15,437 nucleotides of DNA, taken from Phycisphaerae bacterium (GTDB lineage: Bacteria; Planctomycetota; Phycisphaerae; Phycisphaerales; SM1A02). The notes below the pieces were generated by a model. That model ran no database searches. It was not told where the DNA came from and worked only from the letters and a program-made list of their open reading frames with translations. Shown in pieces: positions 6,134-13,260 of this stretch. The translations under genes were made by a program, and so were the position numbers. The stretch lies in NCBI GenBank assembly GCA_002591705.1, contig PAAB01000072.1, forward strand, positions 1 through 15,437, written 5' to 3'. How positions within the stretch are numbered: position 1 is the first letter of the stretch; each line of letters begins with the position of its first letter.

Positions 6134-6709
6134 ATGAAAACAAAGAAACAAAGGAAAAACAGACGTCGAAGAACATACAAGCGAAGTGAATATTCAAGCA
6201 GCGATGGAATGTTAACAACTGTTTGGGGGCCAAGTATGTGGCATTATCTACATACTATGAGCTTTAATTACCCCGTAAAGCCAAGCGTAAAGGATAAAAG
6301 AAACTATCGCAAATTCATTTTGAATCTCAAAAATGTTTTACCGTGTCGCCACTGTAGAGAAAATCTTGCAAGAAATTTCAAAGCACACCCTTTACGAATG
6401 TGTGATATGAAAAACAGAGAGAGTTTTTCTAGATACGTATATAATTTACATGAAACTGTGAATCGAATGTTGGGTAAAAAATCAGGACTATCCTATTGTG
6501 ACGTTCGAGAACGATACGAACATTTCCGCTCTCGTTGTACGGTTGAGAAACCGAAAATGTTTCGATTCAATAAAACGCGCAAGAAAGAACGTGGCTGCAC
6601 AGAACCATTATACGGCAAAAAGGCAAAATGTATCATAAAGATTGTTCCACAGGAAAAGAAGTGCGAAACGATGCAAATCGACAAAAAATGCGTCAAGTAT
6701 CGCATTTAA
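6134..6709 (+). CDS. Erv1/Alr-family sulfhydryl oxidase
   Basis: This 191-residue FAD-linked thiol oxidase forms disulfides in the cytoplasm, passing electrons to oxygen. The Erv1 signature is clear: VWGPSMWHYLHTMSFNYP (30-47), the active-site CRHC (71-74), the FAD-contacting YNLHETVN (103-110) and a helix ending RYEHFRSRC (127-135). The N-terminus KTKKQRKNRRRRTYKR is strongly basic. The C-terminal extension (about 150-191) has four cysteines (155, 166, 177, 186) in a GCTEPLYGxKxKCxIKIVPQ context that I recall from mimivirus-type homologues; these may shuttle electrons. Nucleocytoviruses use this enzyme to oxidise virion proteins, and a membrane thioredoxin and a Cys-rich membrane protein lie close by. 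Two hairpins follow the stop. Confidence 0.93.
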   Translation: MKTKKQRKNRRRRTYKRSEYSSSDGMLTTVWGPSMWHYLHTMSFNYPVKPSVKDKRNYRKFILNLKNVLPCRHCRENLARNFKAHPLRMCDMKNRESFSRYVYNLHETVNRMLGKKSGLSYCDVRERYEHFRSRCTVEKPKMFRFNKTRKKERGCTEPLYGKKAKCIIKIVPQEKKCETMQIDKKCVKYRI

Positions 6710-6725
6710 ACATTGCGTTTAAGTG
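6703..6725 (+). terminator. Hairpin overlapping the sulfhydryl oxidase stop
   Basis: CATTTAAAC (6703-6711) pairs with GTTTAAGTG (6717-6725) with one G-T wobble and a five-base loop. The stop codon (6707-6709) lies in the 5' arm. It may be a secondary mRNA-end signal or chance, given the stronger hairpin 22 bases downstream. Confidence 0.4.
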
Positions 6726-6746
6726 TTGTTCTTTTTAATTTAAACT

Positions 6747-6779
6747 TAAAACGTTGAACTGGTTAAATTCAACGTTTTA
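6747..6779 (+). terminator. Strong 12-bp hairpin, mRNA 3' end of the sulfhydryl oxidase
   Basis: TAAAACGTTGAA (6747-6758) and TTCAACGTTTTA (6768-6779) are perfect inverted repeats around a nine-base loop, 38 nt after the stop at 6709. This is the clearest perfect intergenic hairpin in the window and fits the Mimivirus-type transcript-end rule. Confidence 0.8.
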
Positions 6780-6798
6780 TCACTGTAATTCGATTATT

Positions 6799-6806
6799 AA
6801 AATTGA
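6799..6806 (+). promoter_or_regulatory. AAAATTGA early-promoter box of the tail-anchored protein
   Basis: Exact octamer with 48 nt to the ATG at 6855. It begins 20 bases after the sulfhydryl oxidase hairpin, so the 145-base gap cleanly separates one transcript's end from the next one's start. Confidence 0.85.
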
Positions 6807-6854
6807 AATAGAAAACTCACTAAAAATCGTCGGAAACAAAGAATAAAGATAAAT

Positions 6855-7100
6855 ATGACTGAAAACTCATGTTTGATTATGACTGATGAAGAAAACGAAG
6901 CTTACCAAGAATTACAAGAGATATTTCAAGAAGAAGGGGAATATCACTACACATATTTACAGTTTCACGAAACATCATTGAAAGACGACAAAATAAACAA
7001 CATTCAAAACCAAATGCATAAAAAATTTAGCATTATCAATGCCGCATTGTGTTTCGCACTTTCACCATTGACGTTTCTATTCGTATTCTTATCAAAATAG
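6855..7100 (+). CDS. Small tail-anchored membrane protein, early
   Basis: This 81-residue protein begins with a strongly acidic, helical region (about 10-50, rich in Glu and Asp). It ends in a single hydrophobic segment (about 59-79, INAALCFALSPLTFLFVFLS) with only one Lys after it, the form of a tail-anchored protein inserted after translation with its N-terminus in the cytoplasm. No family is recognised. An exact AAAATTGA box 48 nt upstream of the ATG at 6855 predicts early expression. That is notable because its neighbours are virion-type genes lacking the box. An early membrane protein could act on host organelles, but that is speculation. Confidence 0.72.
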   Translation: MTENSCLIMTDEENEAYQELQEIFQEEGEYHYTYLQFHETSLKDDKINNIQNQMHKKFSIINAALCFALSPLTFLFVFLSK

Positions 7101-7120
7101 TTCTCTTACCAACATTCTCG

Positions 7121-7160
7121 ATCATATACTTGTAATCATATACTTGTAATCATATACTTG
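7121..7160. repeat. 14-bp tandem repeat, about 2.9 copies, intergenic
   Basis: ATCATATACTTGTA repeats at 7121-7134 and 7135-7148, with 12 bases of a third copy at 7149-7160; no mismatches. It lies in the 135-base gap between the convergent genes ending at 7100 and 7236. A 14-base period would break a reading frame, consistent with noncoding DNA. Function is unknown. Confidence 0.9.
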
Positions 7161-7178
7161 AAAACAAATAGGTAGCAT

Positions 7179-7210
7179 GAAAAAGGCGTCAAATTATAAA
7201 CATCTTTTTC
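7179..7210. terminator. Possible weak hairpin between convergent genes
   Basis: GAAAAAG (7179-7185) can pair with CTTTTTC (7204-7210) across an 18-base gap. It lies between the two convergent stops (7100, 7236) and could serve either gene, but the stem is short and low in GC. Confidence 0.3.
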
Positions 7211-7235
7211 TGTCAACTTATGTAATTTCAATCAT

Positions 7236-7652
7236 CTACATACCGAAACTGCTAAAGTCGCTCAACACAGGACGCGGAACAGTCCTATTTTTTTGTTTCA
7301 TAACAGCATAGTTCGGGACTTTTTTACATTCAAAAGATGGTTCTGGACACCTCGCGCATGGTGGACAAGGTGCGCAAGGTTTTTCACGAGGACACTCTGT
7401 AACAGTGGGACAAGCCGGACATACTGGTGGAACGACTTGTGACTTCAAGATATAAAGATCTTCCTCTCCATTTGGAATATCCTTTTGTGGAATTCCTGTC
7501 ATTTCGTTTAATGTATTCATGACATTTTCACCATCCATACCAGCATCAGTGGAATCTTCATTAAAACCCTCTTTCATACAAACTCCTACTAATGGACAAA
7601 TAATTAATGACGCCAAAAGTATACAGAACAAGTATAGTCTAGTCAACTTCAT
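7236..7652 (-). CDS. Cys/Pro-rich membrane protein, conserved in giant viruses
   Basis: The protein has 138 residues. An N-terminal hydrophobic segment (about 5-26) acts as signal peptide or anchor. An acidic linker leads to a compact Cys/Pro region (72-110) with eight cysteines: CPAC (78-81), then C87, then CAPCPPCARC (93-102) and C109, a chain of CxxC steps. The protein ends in PRPVLSDFSSFGM, a tail I recall from related giant-virus proteins, preceded by FECKKVPNY. The cysteine ladder makes it a likely client of the nearby sulfhydryl oxidase and thioredoxin, or a metal-binding structure. It is probably a virion membrane protein (inference). The start is the ATG at 7652 in CTATATATG. It diverges from RNase HII across 56 bases. 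Confidence 0.82.
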   Translation of the reverse strand: MKLTRLYLFCILLASLIICPLVGVCMKEGFNEDSTDAGMDGENVMNTLNEMTGIPQKDIPNGEEDLYILKSQVVPPVCPACPTVTECPREKPCAPCPPCARCPEPSFECKKVPNYAVMKQKNRTVPRPVLSDFSSFGM

Positions 7653-7708
7653 ATATAGATAATATGTGAAAAAATATTTATTACATTAATTGAAGTGTTT
7701 TTGTTTGT

Positions 7709-8455
7709 ATGACTTATATACAAATGTCTCAAGAAACACAAAACACCACAAATAAGACACGACGAACAAAACAACAACCTCCACTGAATAAATGGTTTGA
7801 CTATGATTCATCGTGTTTAGAAATTGGAATCGATGAAGCAGGAAGAGGTCCCATGTTAGGGCGTGTATATGCTGCCGCTGTGATATTACCTAAAGAAGGC
7901 GATTTTAAACACGACTTGATGAAAGACAGCAAAAGATTCCATTCAGATAAAAAAATTCGCGAAGCTGCCGAGTATATTAAAAAAAATGCGATCGCTTATC
8001 ATGTAGCATTCTCGTCAGAAGAAACGATTGACCAGATAAATATACGCAACGCAACACACAGAGCGATGCACGATGCAATTAGAGAATTGATTAAACCTTC
8101 AGAGAATTACCAACTTCTTGTCGATGGCAATGACTTCAAACCCTTCACTACCTTTAGTGACATAAATGGATTGGTTCAAATACCTCACATATGTATTGAA
8201 GGGGGCGACAATAAATATACAGCGATTGCTGCCGCTTCAATCCTTGCAAAAGTAGAACGAGACAACTACATAGCCAAAATTTGTAATGATAATCCCGAAT
8301 TGGATGTGCGATATGATATTTTAAAGAATAAAGGCTACGGTACCAAAACGCATCACGAAGGTATTTATAAATATGGAATCACTAAATATCATCGTAAAAC
8401 GTTTGGAGTGTGTAGAAATTATACAGTCGTTAACGATCCAAGTGTGAAAAATTAA
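7709..8455 (+). CDS. rnhB: Ribonuclease HII
   Basis: This 248-residue enzyme nicks the RNA strand of RNA-DNA hybrids, removing primers and misinserted ribonucleotides during viral replication. Motifs in order: GIDEAGRGPMLG (40-51, Asp42 and Glu43), LLVDGND (136-142, Asp139), GGDNKYTAIAAASILAKVER (165-184) followed by Asp185, and YDILKNKGYGT with HHEGIYKYGITKYHRKTF. All four metal-binding acids of the family are in place. The first 27 residues are polar and Thr/Lys rich, an extension beyond the catalytic core. I give the first ATG (7709); a second at 7724 has adenines just before it and may be the true start. TTAATTGA at 7687-7694 resembles the early octamer but is too close and imperfect. An unknown gene and a DEDDh exonuclease follow on the same strand. 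Confidence 0.93.
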   Translation: MTYIQMSQETQNTTNKTRRTKQQPPLNKWFDYDSSCLEIGIDEAGRGPMLGRVYAAAVILPKEGDFKHDLMKDSKRFHSDKKIREAAEYIKKNAIAYHVAFSSEETIDQINIRNATHRAMHDAIRELIKPSENYQLLVDGNDFKPFTTFSDINGLVQIPHICIEGGDNKYTAIAAASILAKVERDNYIAKICNDNPELDVRYDILKNKGYGTKTHHEGIYKYGITKYHRKTFGVCRNYTVVNDPSVKN

Positions 8456-8481
8456 ATTTAAGATGACTTATAAATAAACAA

Positions 8482-9045
8482 ATGAAAAACATTATGACAC
8501 CACAAGTTCCGATGTTAAACAACAGCAATACAAAAGAGTATCAAGGATGCAGCTTCTACTTTATATATCGCCAAAACAAAGGTCAATGGTGTTGTAACTT
8601 GTCGCGACCTTTCATACTATGTCTATCAAATACAATGTTGTCGGGTCAATTCATTTCTTCGATGTGGTTCAATTTAGAGTTTAACGAAAATGACACTTTT
8701 GATTTTATCGTAATACGACTTCCACAGCGTGAGAATAGTATTCATCCGAATAGTAAAGCCACGAAAGAGTTGGTGATACAACGCTTGACAAATACTGAAC
8801 AAAATAATGCGCCTTTAGAAGAAGTCGAATTTGTTATTCTTCATAAACATTACACCCCACAAGAACTTTGTGCGATACGAAAAAAAATCCTATCAACGAA
8901 AACCAATAATGATATTTCAGTTACATATAATCACCGCAAAAGATTGACAAATGACTTACAGTTTGGCGTCACCTTCGAAATCGCCGAAACAGAACAAAAC
9001 AATAAATACTATGTTTCATGTCCAATGTTTGACCTACGATTATAG
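8482..9045 (+). CDS. Unknown 187-residue protein between RNase HII and exonuclease
   Basis: I do not recognise this family. The frame is long, starts with ATG 26 bases after RNase HII and fills the space before the exonuclease. The protein is soluble, with no membrane segment. The N-terminal half reads like beta strands (CSFYFIYRQNKGQWCCNLS, then FILCLS and SSMWFNLEF), the middle is strand plus a polar helix (DFIVIRLPQRENS, then KATKELVIQRL) and the C-terminal part is FGVTFEIAETEQNNKYYVSC. There are no obvious catalytic or metal-binding motifs; the cysteines do not form a ladder. No octamer lies upstream, so it could be cotranscribed with RNase HII, although a short AT-rich gap also allows its own promoter. 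Its position among nucleases hints at DNA metabolism, but only by location. Confidence 0.72.
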   Translation: MKNIMTPQVPMLNNSNTKEYQGCSFYFIYRQNKGQWCCNLSRPFILCLSNTMLSGQFISSMWFNLEFNENDTFDFIVIRLPQRENSIHPNSKATKELVIQRLTNTEQNNAPLEEVEFVILHKHYTPQELCAIRKKILSTKTNNDISVTYNHRKRLTNDLQFGVTFEIAETEQNNKYYVSCPMFDLRL

Positions 9046-9069
9046 TGATTTATAATGATAAAGTTGATA

Positions 9070-9077
9070 AAATTGAT
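9070..9077 (+). promoter_or_regulatory. AAAATTGA early-promoter box of the exonuclease
   Basis: Exact octamer with 38 nt to the ATG at 9116, followed by a T-rich run (TTTATTTTTTTTC). Confidence 0.85.
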
Positions 9078-9115
9078 TTATTTTTTTTCATATAAGCAGT
9101 TGTTAAGAGAGACAA

Positions 9116-9775
9116 ATGAGGATTCTTGTATTTGATACCGAAACAACTGGTCTTCCGACAGAACGCAATCCATCAATAATGGACACCGAAAAATGGCCCC
9201 ATATTATTCAATTGAGTTTTATTGTCTATGATACAAATGAAATGAATGTAGTGACTTGTAAAGATCACATTATCAAACTCGATGCTTCGGTAGAGATATC
9301 ACAGGAAAGTATTAATATACACGGTATTACTCGTTCGCAGTGTATGCGAAAGGGTATTCCGATTGAAGATGCGTTGAATGAGTTTAACGATGCCTTGCGA
9401 AATGCTGACTGGGCAGTTGGTCATAACATATCGTTCGACAAGCGAATGATAATGGCTGAATCAAATCGAATCAAAACCCGACAATATTTCACCAGAGGAA
9501 ATGGAACAGGTATAAAAGAATATTGTACAATGAAACATGCGGTTGACTTATGTAAAATAGAAGCTGTAGGTCGAAACGGAGAAACATATTATAAATATCC
9601 GAAACTCGAAGAATTACACCAGCATCTATTCGGAAACTTTCCGAACGGAACGCACGATTCCATGGGCGACGTATTGATTTGCCTTCGCTGTTACGGATGG
9701 ATGGTTCATAATCACGATATTGCGAAAAGTGGTTCTGCCACTCTTCGTAACTTGTATAAAAGGTACTGTAATTAA
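9116..9775 (+). CDS. DEDDh 3'-5' exonuclease (DnaQ-like)
   Basis: This 219-residue exonuclease has the DEDDh fold of DNA polymerase epsilon subunits and of RNase T/TREX-type enzymes; it removes nucleotides from 3' ends. Exo I is FDTETTGLP (Asp7, Glu9), exo II is VGHNISFDKRM (Asp108) and exo III is THDSMGDV (His180, Asp185), so all catalytic residues are present. The helper motif INIHGIT (67-73), typical of DnaQ relatives, is also seen. It is a stand-alone domain. The exact role (proofreading in trans, repair, RNA or host DNA turnover) is open. An AAAATTGA box 38 nt upstream predicts early expression. A 9-bp hairpin overlaps the stop codon, and the gene converges on ribonucleotide reductase. 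Confidence 0.93.
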   Translation: MRILVFDTETTGLPTERNPSIMDTEKWPHIIQLSFIVYDTNEMNVVTCKDHIIKLDASVEISQESINIHGITRSQCMRKGIPIEDALNEFNDALRNADWAVGHNISFDKRMIMAESNRIKTRQYFTRGNGTGIKEYCTMKHAVDLCKIEAVGRNGETYYKYPKLEELHQHLFGNFPNGTHDSMGDVLICLRCYGWMVHNHDIAKSGSATLRNLYKRYCN

Positions 9776-9795
9776 ATTTCAACGGAAAATTTAAT
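9771..9795 (+). terminator. Hairpin overlapping the exonuclease stop
   Basis: ATTAAATTT (9771-9779) pairs perfectly with AAATTTAAT (9787-9795) around a seven-base loop. The stop codon (9773-9775) is in the 5' arm, an arrangement also seen at 6703-6725 and 13222-13260. Confidence 0.6.
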
Positions 9796-9821
9796 GACAA
9801 TATTAAACACTAAGTAAAGTA

Positions 9822-9835
9822 TACGTATATACGTA
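9822..9835. terminator. 14-bp perfect palindrome before the reductase stop
   Basis: TACGTATATACGTA equals its own reverse complement. It lies nine bases past the reductase stop (9844, minus strand) and 46 bases past the exonuclease stop. With no unpaired loop it would form a shorter hairpin than the others. It may mark the reductase mRNA end or be a protein-binding site. Confidence 0.45.
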
Positions 9836-9843
9836 ATATTTTT

Positions 9844-12357
9844 TTAACCTGAACACATGACACAATCTTCCTCCTCCGCATCGGGCTCAATCGTAAACTG
9901 CTGTGGTTGATGTCTCGGTTTTCGCCGCAAGTAATATATTCCTGTCTTTAGACCTTGCTTCCACGAATGAAAATGCATTGATGTAAGTATCTTATAATCT
10001 GGATCCTCAACCCAAAGGTTCAGGCTTTGTGATTGGCAAATATAGGCTCCTCTGTCTGCAGCCATATCAATCATGTGACGCATTGGAATTTCCCACACGA
10101 TTTTATACTTTTCCTTGATATTGTCAGGAATTCCATCAATTTGCTGAATACTTCCTTTATTGAGAATAATATTATCTTTAAGAGCCTCGCTCCAAAGTCC
10201 TAATTCCACAAGTTCCTTCATTAAATGTTTATTTGCCACGACATAATCTCCGGCAATTGTTCTTCGACTATAAATATTGCTCGTGAAAGGTTCAAAACAT
10301 TCATTGTTGCCAAGAATCTGTGATGTTGACGCTGTAGGCATTGGAGCAAGAAGCAGCGAGTTTCGAAGACCGCTTTTTTTGATACTATCCTTCAAACTTT
10401 GCCAATCATATCTATCCGAAGGTTCTACGTTCCACATGTCAAACTGCAATATTCCTTCAGAAGCAGGGGATCCCTCAAAAGACGAGTATGCTCCCAACAG
10501 GTTGTCATCACCAATTTCCAATTCGGCACGCACGGGGTTCACACGCTTCATGAGGTCGTTGTTTTTGGTGTTCAAATTGGACGCATAGGTTCTACAATGA
10601 GGTGTTGAATCGGTAAATAGCTCAATCTTGTATTTTTCGTCATATTTGTTGATATTTTTGATTGCCAACATATCCTCTTGACGTGAAATGGATATTTCGT
10701 TTGAACGTTCAAGCGCGGCGTGATAAATTGTCTCAAATATTAGTTTGTTAACATTTTTTGCCTGTTCACTATGGTAAGGAATATCCATAAGGGCAAAAAC
10801 ATCGGCCAAACCCTGAACACCAATACCAATTGGTCTGTGTAAGAAATTACTTCGACGCGTTTTTTCTGTTGGATAAAAATTTACGTCGATTATTTTATTC
10901 AAATTTGATGTTACAACTTTGGTAACTTCGTGGAGTTTGTCATAATCAAATGTTTTATCATGTTTAACGAACATACTAAGACCAATACTCGCCAGATTAC
11001 ACACAGCTGTCTCTTTATCGTCGCTATACTCGATAATCTCTGTGCAAAGATTTGACGACTTAATAACCCCCAAATTTTTCTGATTACTCTTCTCGTTTGC
11101 TGCGTCTTTATATAGTAAATATGGTGTACCTGTTTCCATTTGTGAATCTAGAATATTAAACCAGAGAGCTCGCGCCTTAATTGTTTTGGTTGCCTTACCT
11201 TCGGCCTCGTATTTTTCATATAACTCTTTGAACTCGTCACCATAACAATCTGATAATCCAGGACATTTGTCCGGACAGAAGAGACACCAATCTTTATCAG
11301 TTTGTACCCTTTCCATAAACAACGAGGGAATCCACAGGGCATAAAACAAATCTCGTGCACGCATTTCTTCGTCACCATGATTCTTTTTTAGTTCCAAAAA
11401 GTCTTCTATATCACTATGCCACGGCTCTATATATATGGCAAACGAACCATTCCGCTTTCCACCACCCTGGTCCACGTAACGCGCAGTTTTATTGAACACT
11501 TGTAACATGGGAATAATTCCATTTGATGTTCCATTAGTACCTCTAATGTGACTTCCTGTTCCACGAATGTTGTGAATATGTAGTCCAATACCACCTGCCC
11601 ATTTGGAAATTTGTGCACATTCTTTTAGTGTGTTGTAAATCCCATCAATACTGTCATTTTCCATTGACAGCAAGTAGCACGAACTCAGCTGTGGTCTAGG
11701 GGTTCCCGCGTTAAACAATGTGGGTGTGGCGTGTGTAAAATATTTTTGCGACATGAGATCGTATGTTTCTTTTATCAATTCTAAATTGTCACCGTGAATA
11801 CCAATCGATACACGCATCCACATATGTTGGGGACGCTCGACCACTTTATTATCAACACGCATCAAATAAGCACGCTCAAGGGTTTTGAATCCAAAATAAT
11901 CGATTTCATAATCACGCGAATAATCAATCATACCATCAATCGCATCCTTATGCTTTTGAGCAACTGACCACAGGCCTTCATGAATAATAGGAATGTTCTT
12001 TCCATGAACATCTTTAAAGTTATAAAGCATTGACATCGTGTCTGAAAAGGAACTTACTGTATTTTTATGGTTATTTGAAACAATTACACGGCTTGCAAGC
12101 GTCCCGTAATCAGGATGCTTTGTGCACAACGACGCACACTGTTCTGCGGTGAGTTCATCAATCACTGAAGTAGGAATTCCGCTATATAACTGGTCAATTA
12201 CTTCCATGACAAGTTTACTGTAATTAAGAGAAATTGGAGGTTTTGCTTCAGCACCTAGTTTTTTGACTCGTTTCAAAATTTTGTCAAACGAAACATCCTC
12301 ATGTTGTCCGTTACGTTTAATAACGCTCATTTCATGGACAAATTGTTCGGTCGCCAT
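9844..12357 (-). CDS. nrdA: Ribonucleoside-diphosphate reductase large subunit (class Ia)
   Basis: This 837-residue R1 subunit converts ribonucleotides to deoxyribonucleotides in the cytoplasm. I start at the ATG ending at 12357 (MATEQ); five further codons upstream would need a TTG. An ATP-cone allosteric domain occupies about 10-100 (VIKRNGQHEDVSFDKI). Catalytic residues are complete: Cys227 (SSCYLL) and Cys453 (AVCNLAS) form the redox pair, and NLCTE (436-440) holds Asn, the thiyl-radical Cys438 and Glu. PMPTAST binds the substrate phosphates; GIYYLR carries the two radical-transfer tyrosines. The tail CVMC (832-835) is the swinging thiol pair that thioredoxin or glutaredoxin reduces. The small subunit is not in this window. 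The gene diverges from ClpP; no AAAATTGA lies in the gap. Confidence 0.97.
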   Translation of the reverse strand: MATEQFVHEMSVIKRNGQHEDVSFDKILKRVKKLGAEAKPPISLNYSKLVMEVIDQLYSGIPTSVIDELTAEQCASLCTKHPDYGTLASRVIVSNNHKNTVSSFSDTMSMLYNFKDVHGKNIPIIHEGLWSVAQKHKDAIDGMIDYSRDYEIDYFGFKTLERAYLMRVDNKVVERPQHMWMRVSIGIHGDNLELIKETYDLMSQKYFTHATPTLFNAGTPRPQLSSCYLLSMENDSIDGIYNTLKECAQISKWAGGIGLHIHNIRGTGSHIRGTNGTSNGIIPMLQVFNKTARYVDQGGGKRNGSFAIYIEPWHSDIEDFLELKKNHGDEEMRARDLFYALWIPSLFMERVQTDKDWCLFCPDKCPGLSDCYGDEFKELYEKYEAEGKATKTIKARALWFNILDSQMETGTPYLLYKDAANEKSNQKNLGVIKSSNLCTEIIEYSDDKETAVCNLASIGLSMFVKHDKTFDYDKLHEVTKVVTSNLNKIIDVNFYPTEKTRRSNFLHRPIGIGVQGLADVFALMDIPYHSEQAKNVNKLIFETIYHAALERSNEISISRQEDMLAIKNINKYDEKYKIELFTDSTPHCRTYASNLNTKNNDLMKRVNPVRAELEIGDDNLLGAYSSFEGSPASEGILQFDMWNVEPSDRYDWQSLKDSIKKSGLRNSLLLAPMPTASTSQILGNNECFEPFTSNIYSRRTIAGDYVVANKHLMKELVELGLWSEALKDNIILNKGSIQQIDGIPDNIKEKYKIVWEIPMRHMIDMAADRGAYICQSQSLNLWVEDPDYKILTSMHFHSWKQGLKTGIYYLRRKPRHQPQQFTIEPDAEEEDCVMCSG

Positions 12358-12465
12358 ATATATGATATTCAAAAGAACATTTTAAATGGTTCTAATAATA
12401 CAGTTTAAAAGTTTCTAAAAAACAGATTAACTCAAAAAGATGAATTGAATAAGACAATATTAAAT
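12358..12465. other. 108-base divergent gap between reductase and ClpP
   Basis: AT-rich spacer between two head-to-head genes. It has no exact early octamer on either strand. GAATTGAA (12442-12449) keeps only the AATTGA core; it lies 50 nt before the second ClpP ATG (12499) and might be a degenerate early box. Confidence 0.4.
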
Positions 12466-13221
12466 ATGACAATATTGTATCACACTAATATAAGAATAAT
12501 GCAATTAATTAAAGTTTTGTTATTATCATTGTCTTTGTCATCGGAAATAAAACATAATATGGCTTTACAAATCCCACGTAAAGTATTTTTGAGGTCTGTT
12601 AAAAGTTACATTTCAAAAACCATATTGAACGATGACTCCGAAAGATCACAAACAGAGATAAAGATTGAAGACACCAAAGACACCAAAGACACCAAAGACA
12701 CAGAAACACCGCTAATGATAAACTTTTATAGTCAGGTCACAGCCGAAACTTGTATTGTATTGACTACCATGCTAAGAAAATTGGATGCCAAATCAAAAGA
12801 ACTAGAACAAATTTATGGATTTAGAATTCCAATCAAACTACATATTCAGAGTTTAGGCGGGGAACTAATGCCTTCGTTTTACGTATGCGATCTAATTCAA
12901 AACTTAGAAACACCAGTACATACATATGTCGATGGCTACGCCGCATCAGCAGCATCTCTTATTGCAATTTGTGGAGAGAAACGATTTATGACAAAACATT
13001 CATCAATACTTATCCACCAATTAAAGTCTTCTTCAGCAGGAAAGTTCAACGAAATGAGGGATGAAATGAGCAATCTTAACTCATTTATGAATAACCTGAA
13101 AGATATTTATTTAGAACACTCTAATATTGACGAAGCAGAACTTGAGAAACTTTTTTTATCTGATATTTGGCTATCTTCGACAAAGTGTTTGAGTTTGGGT
13201 TTAGTAGATGAAATCATATAA
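12466..13221 (+). CDS. clpP: ClpP-like serine protease subunit
   Basis: This 251-residue protein has a ClpP domain at about 82-251, a member of the barrel-forming family that degrades proteins fed by AAA+ unfoldases. The catalytic triad is intact: Ser161 in GYAASAAS, His184 in ILIHQL and Asp233 in LSDIWLS, followed by LGLVDEII as in bacterial ClpP. The oxyanion stretch IQSLGGEL is also present. The N-terminal 80 residues are extra: a hydrophobic, signal-like stretch (about 13-25, LIKVLLLSLSLSS), basic residues and a KDT repeat. Candidate starts are the ATGs at 12466, 12499 and 12559; only the first two keep the hydrophobic part. A signal or organelle-targeting role is inference. No ClpX/ClpA gene is in the window. 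A palindromic hairpin follows the stop. Confidence 0.9.
   Translation: MTILYHTNIRIMQLIKVLLLSLSLSSEIKHNMALQIPRKVFLRSVKSYISKTILNDDSERSQTEIKIEDTKDTKDTKDTETPLMINFYSQVTAETCIVLTTMLRKLDAKSKELEQIYGFRIPIKLHIQSLGGELMPSFYVCDLIQNLETPVHTYVDGYAASAASLIAICGEKRFMTKHSSILIHQLKSSSAGKFNEMRDEMSNLNSFMNNLKDIYLEHSNIDEAELEKLFLSDIWLSSTKCLSLGLVDEII
12670..12701 (+). repeat. 9-bp in-frame tandem repeat (KDT) in ClpP
   Basis: GACACCAAA repeats three times with a partial fourth copy, encoding Asp-Thr-Lys units in the linker between the N-terminal extension and the protease domain of ClpP. Confidence 0.9.
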
Positions 13222-13260
13222 ATATAAAAAATAATGACGCAATTATTTGCTTATTTATAT
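13222..13260. terminator. Bidirectional hairpin between ClpP and the YqaJ gene
   Basis: AAATAAT (13229-13235) pairs with ATTATTT (13242-13248) around a six-base loop; outside it ATATAAA (13222-13228) pairs with TTTATAT (13254-13260), leaving a five-base bulge on one side. It begins right after the ClpP stop and includes the YqaJ stop (13251-13253), so it can mark both convergent mRNA ends. Confidence 0.6.

Noticed and set aside
7121..7160. 14-bp repeat as a replication origin
   Set aside because: Three short copies with no flanking palindrome or other origin hallmark are not enough to support this.
7687..7694. TTAATTGA as an early box for RNase HII
   Set aside because: It has two mismatches and lies only 14 nt before the first ATG, unlike the 38-48 nt spacing of the four exact boxes.
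12358..12372. Five extra N-terminal codons on ribonucleotide reductase
   Set aside because: The start would be TTG; the ATG ending at 12357 is the first normal start, and the conserved ATP-cone begins after it.
12445..12465. TTG start for ClpP
   Set aside because: Eukaryotic-virus genes here use ATG; the first ATG in frame is at 12466.
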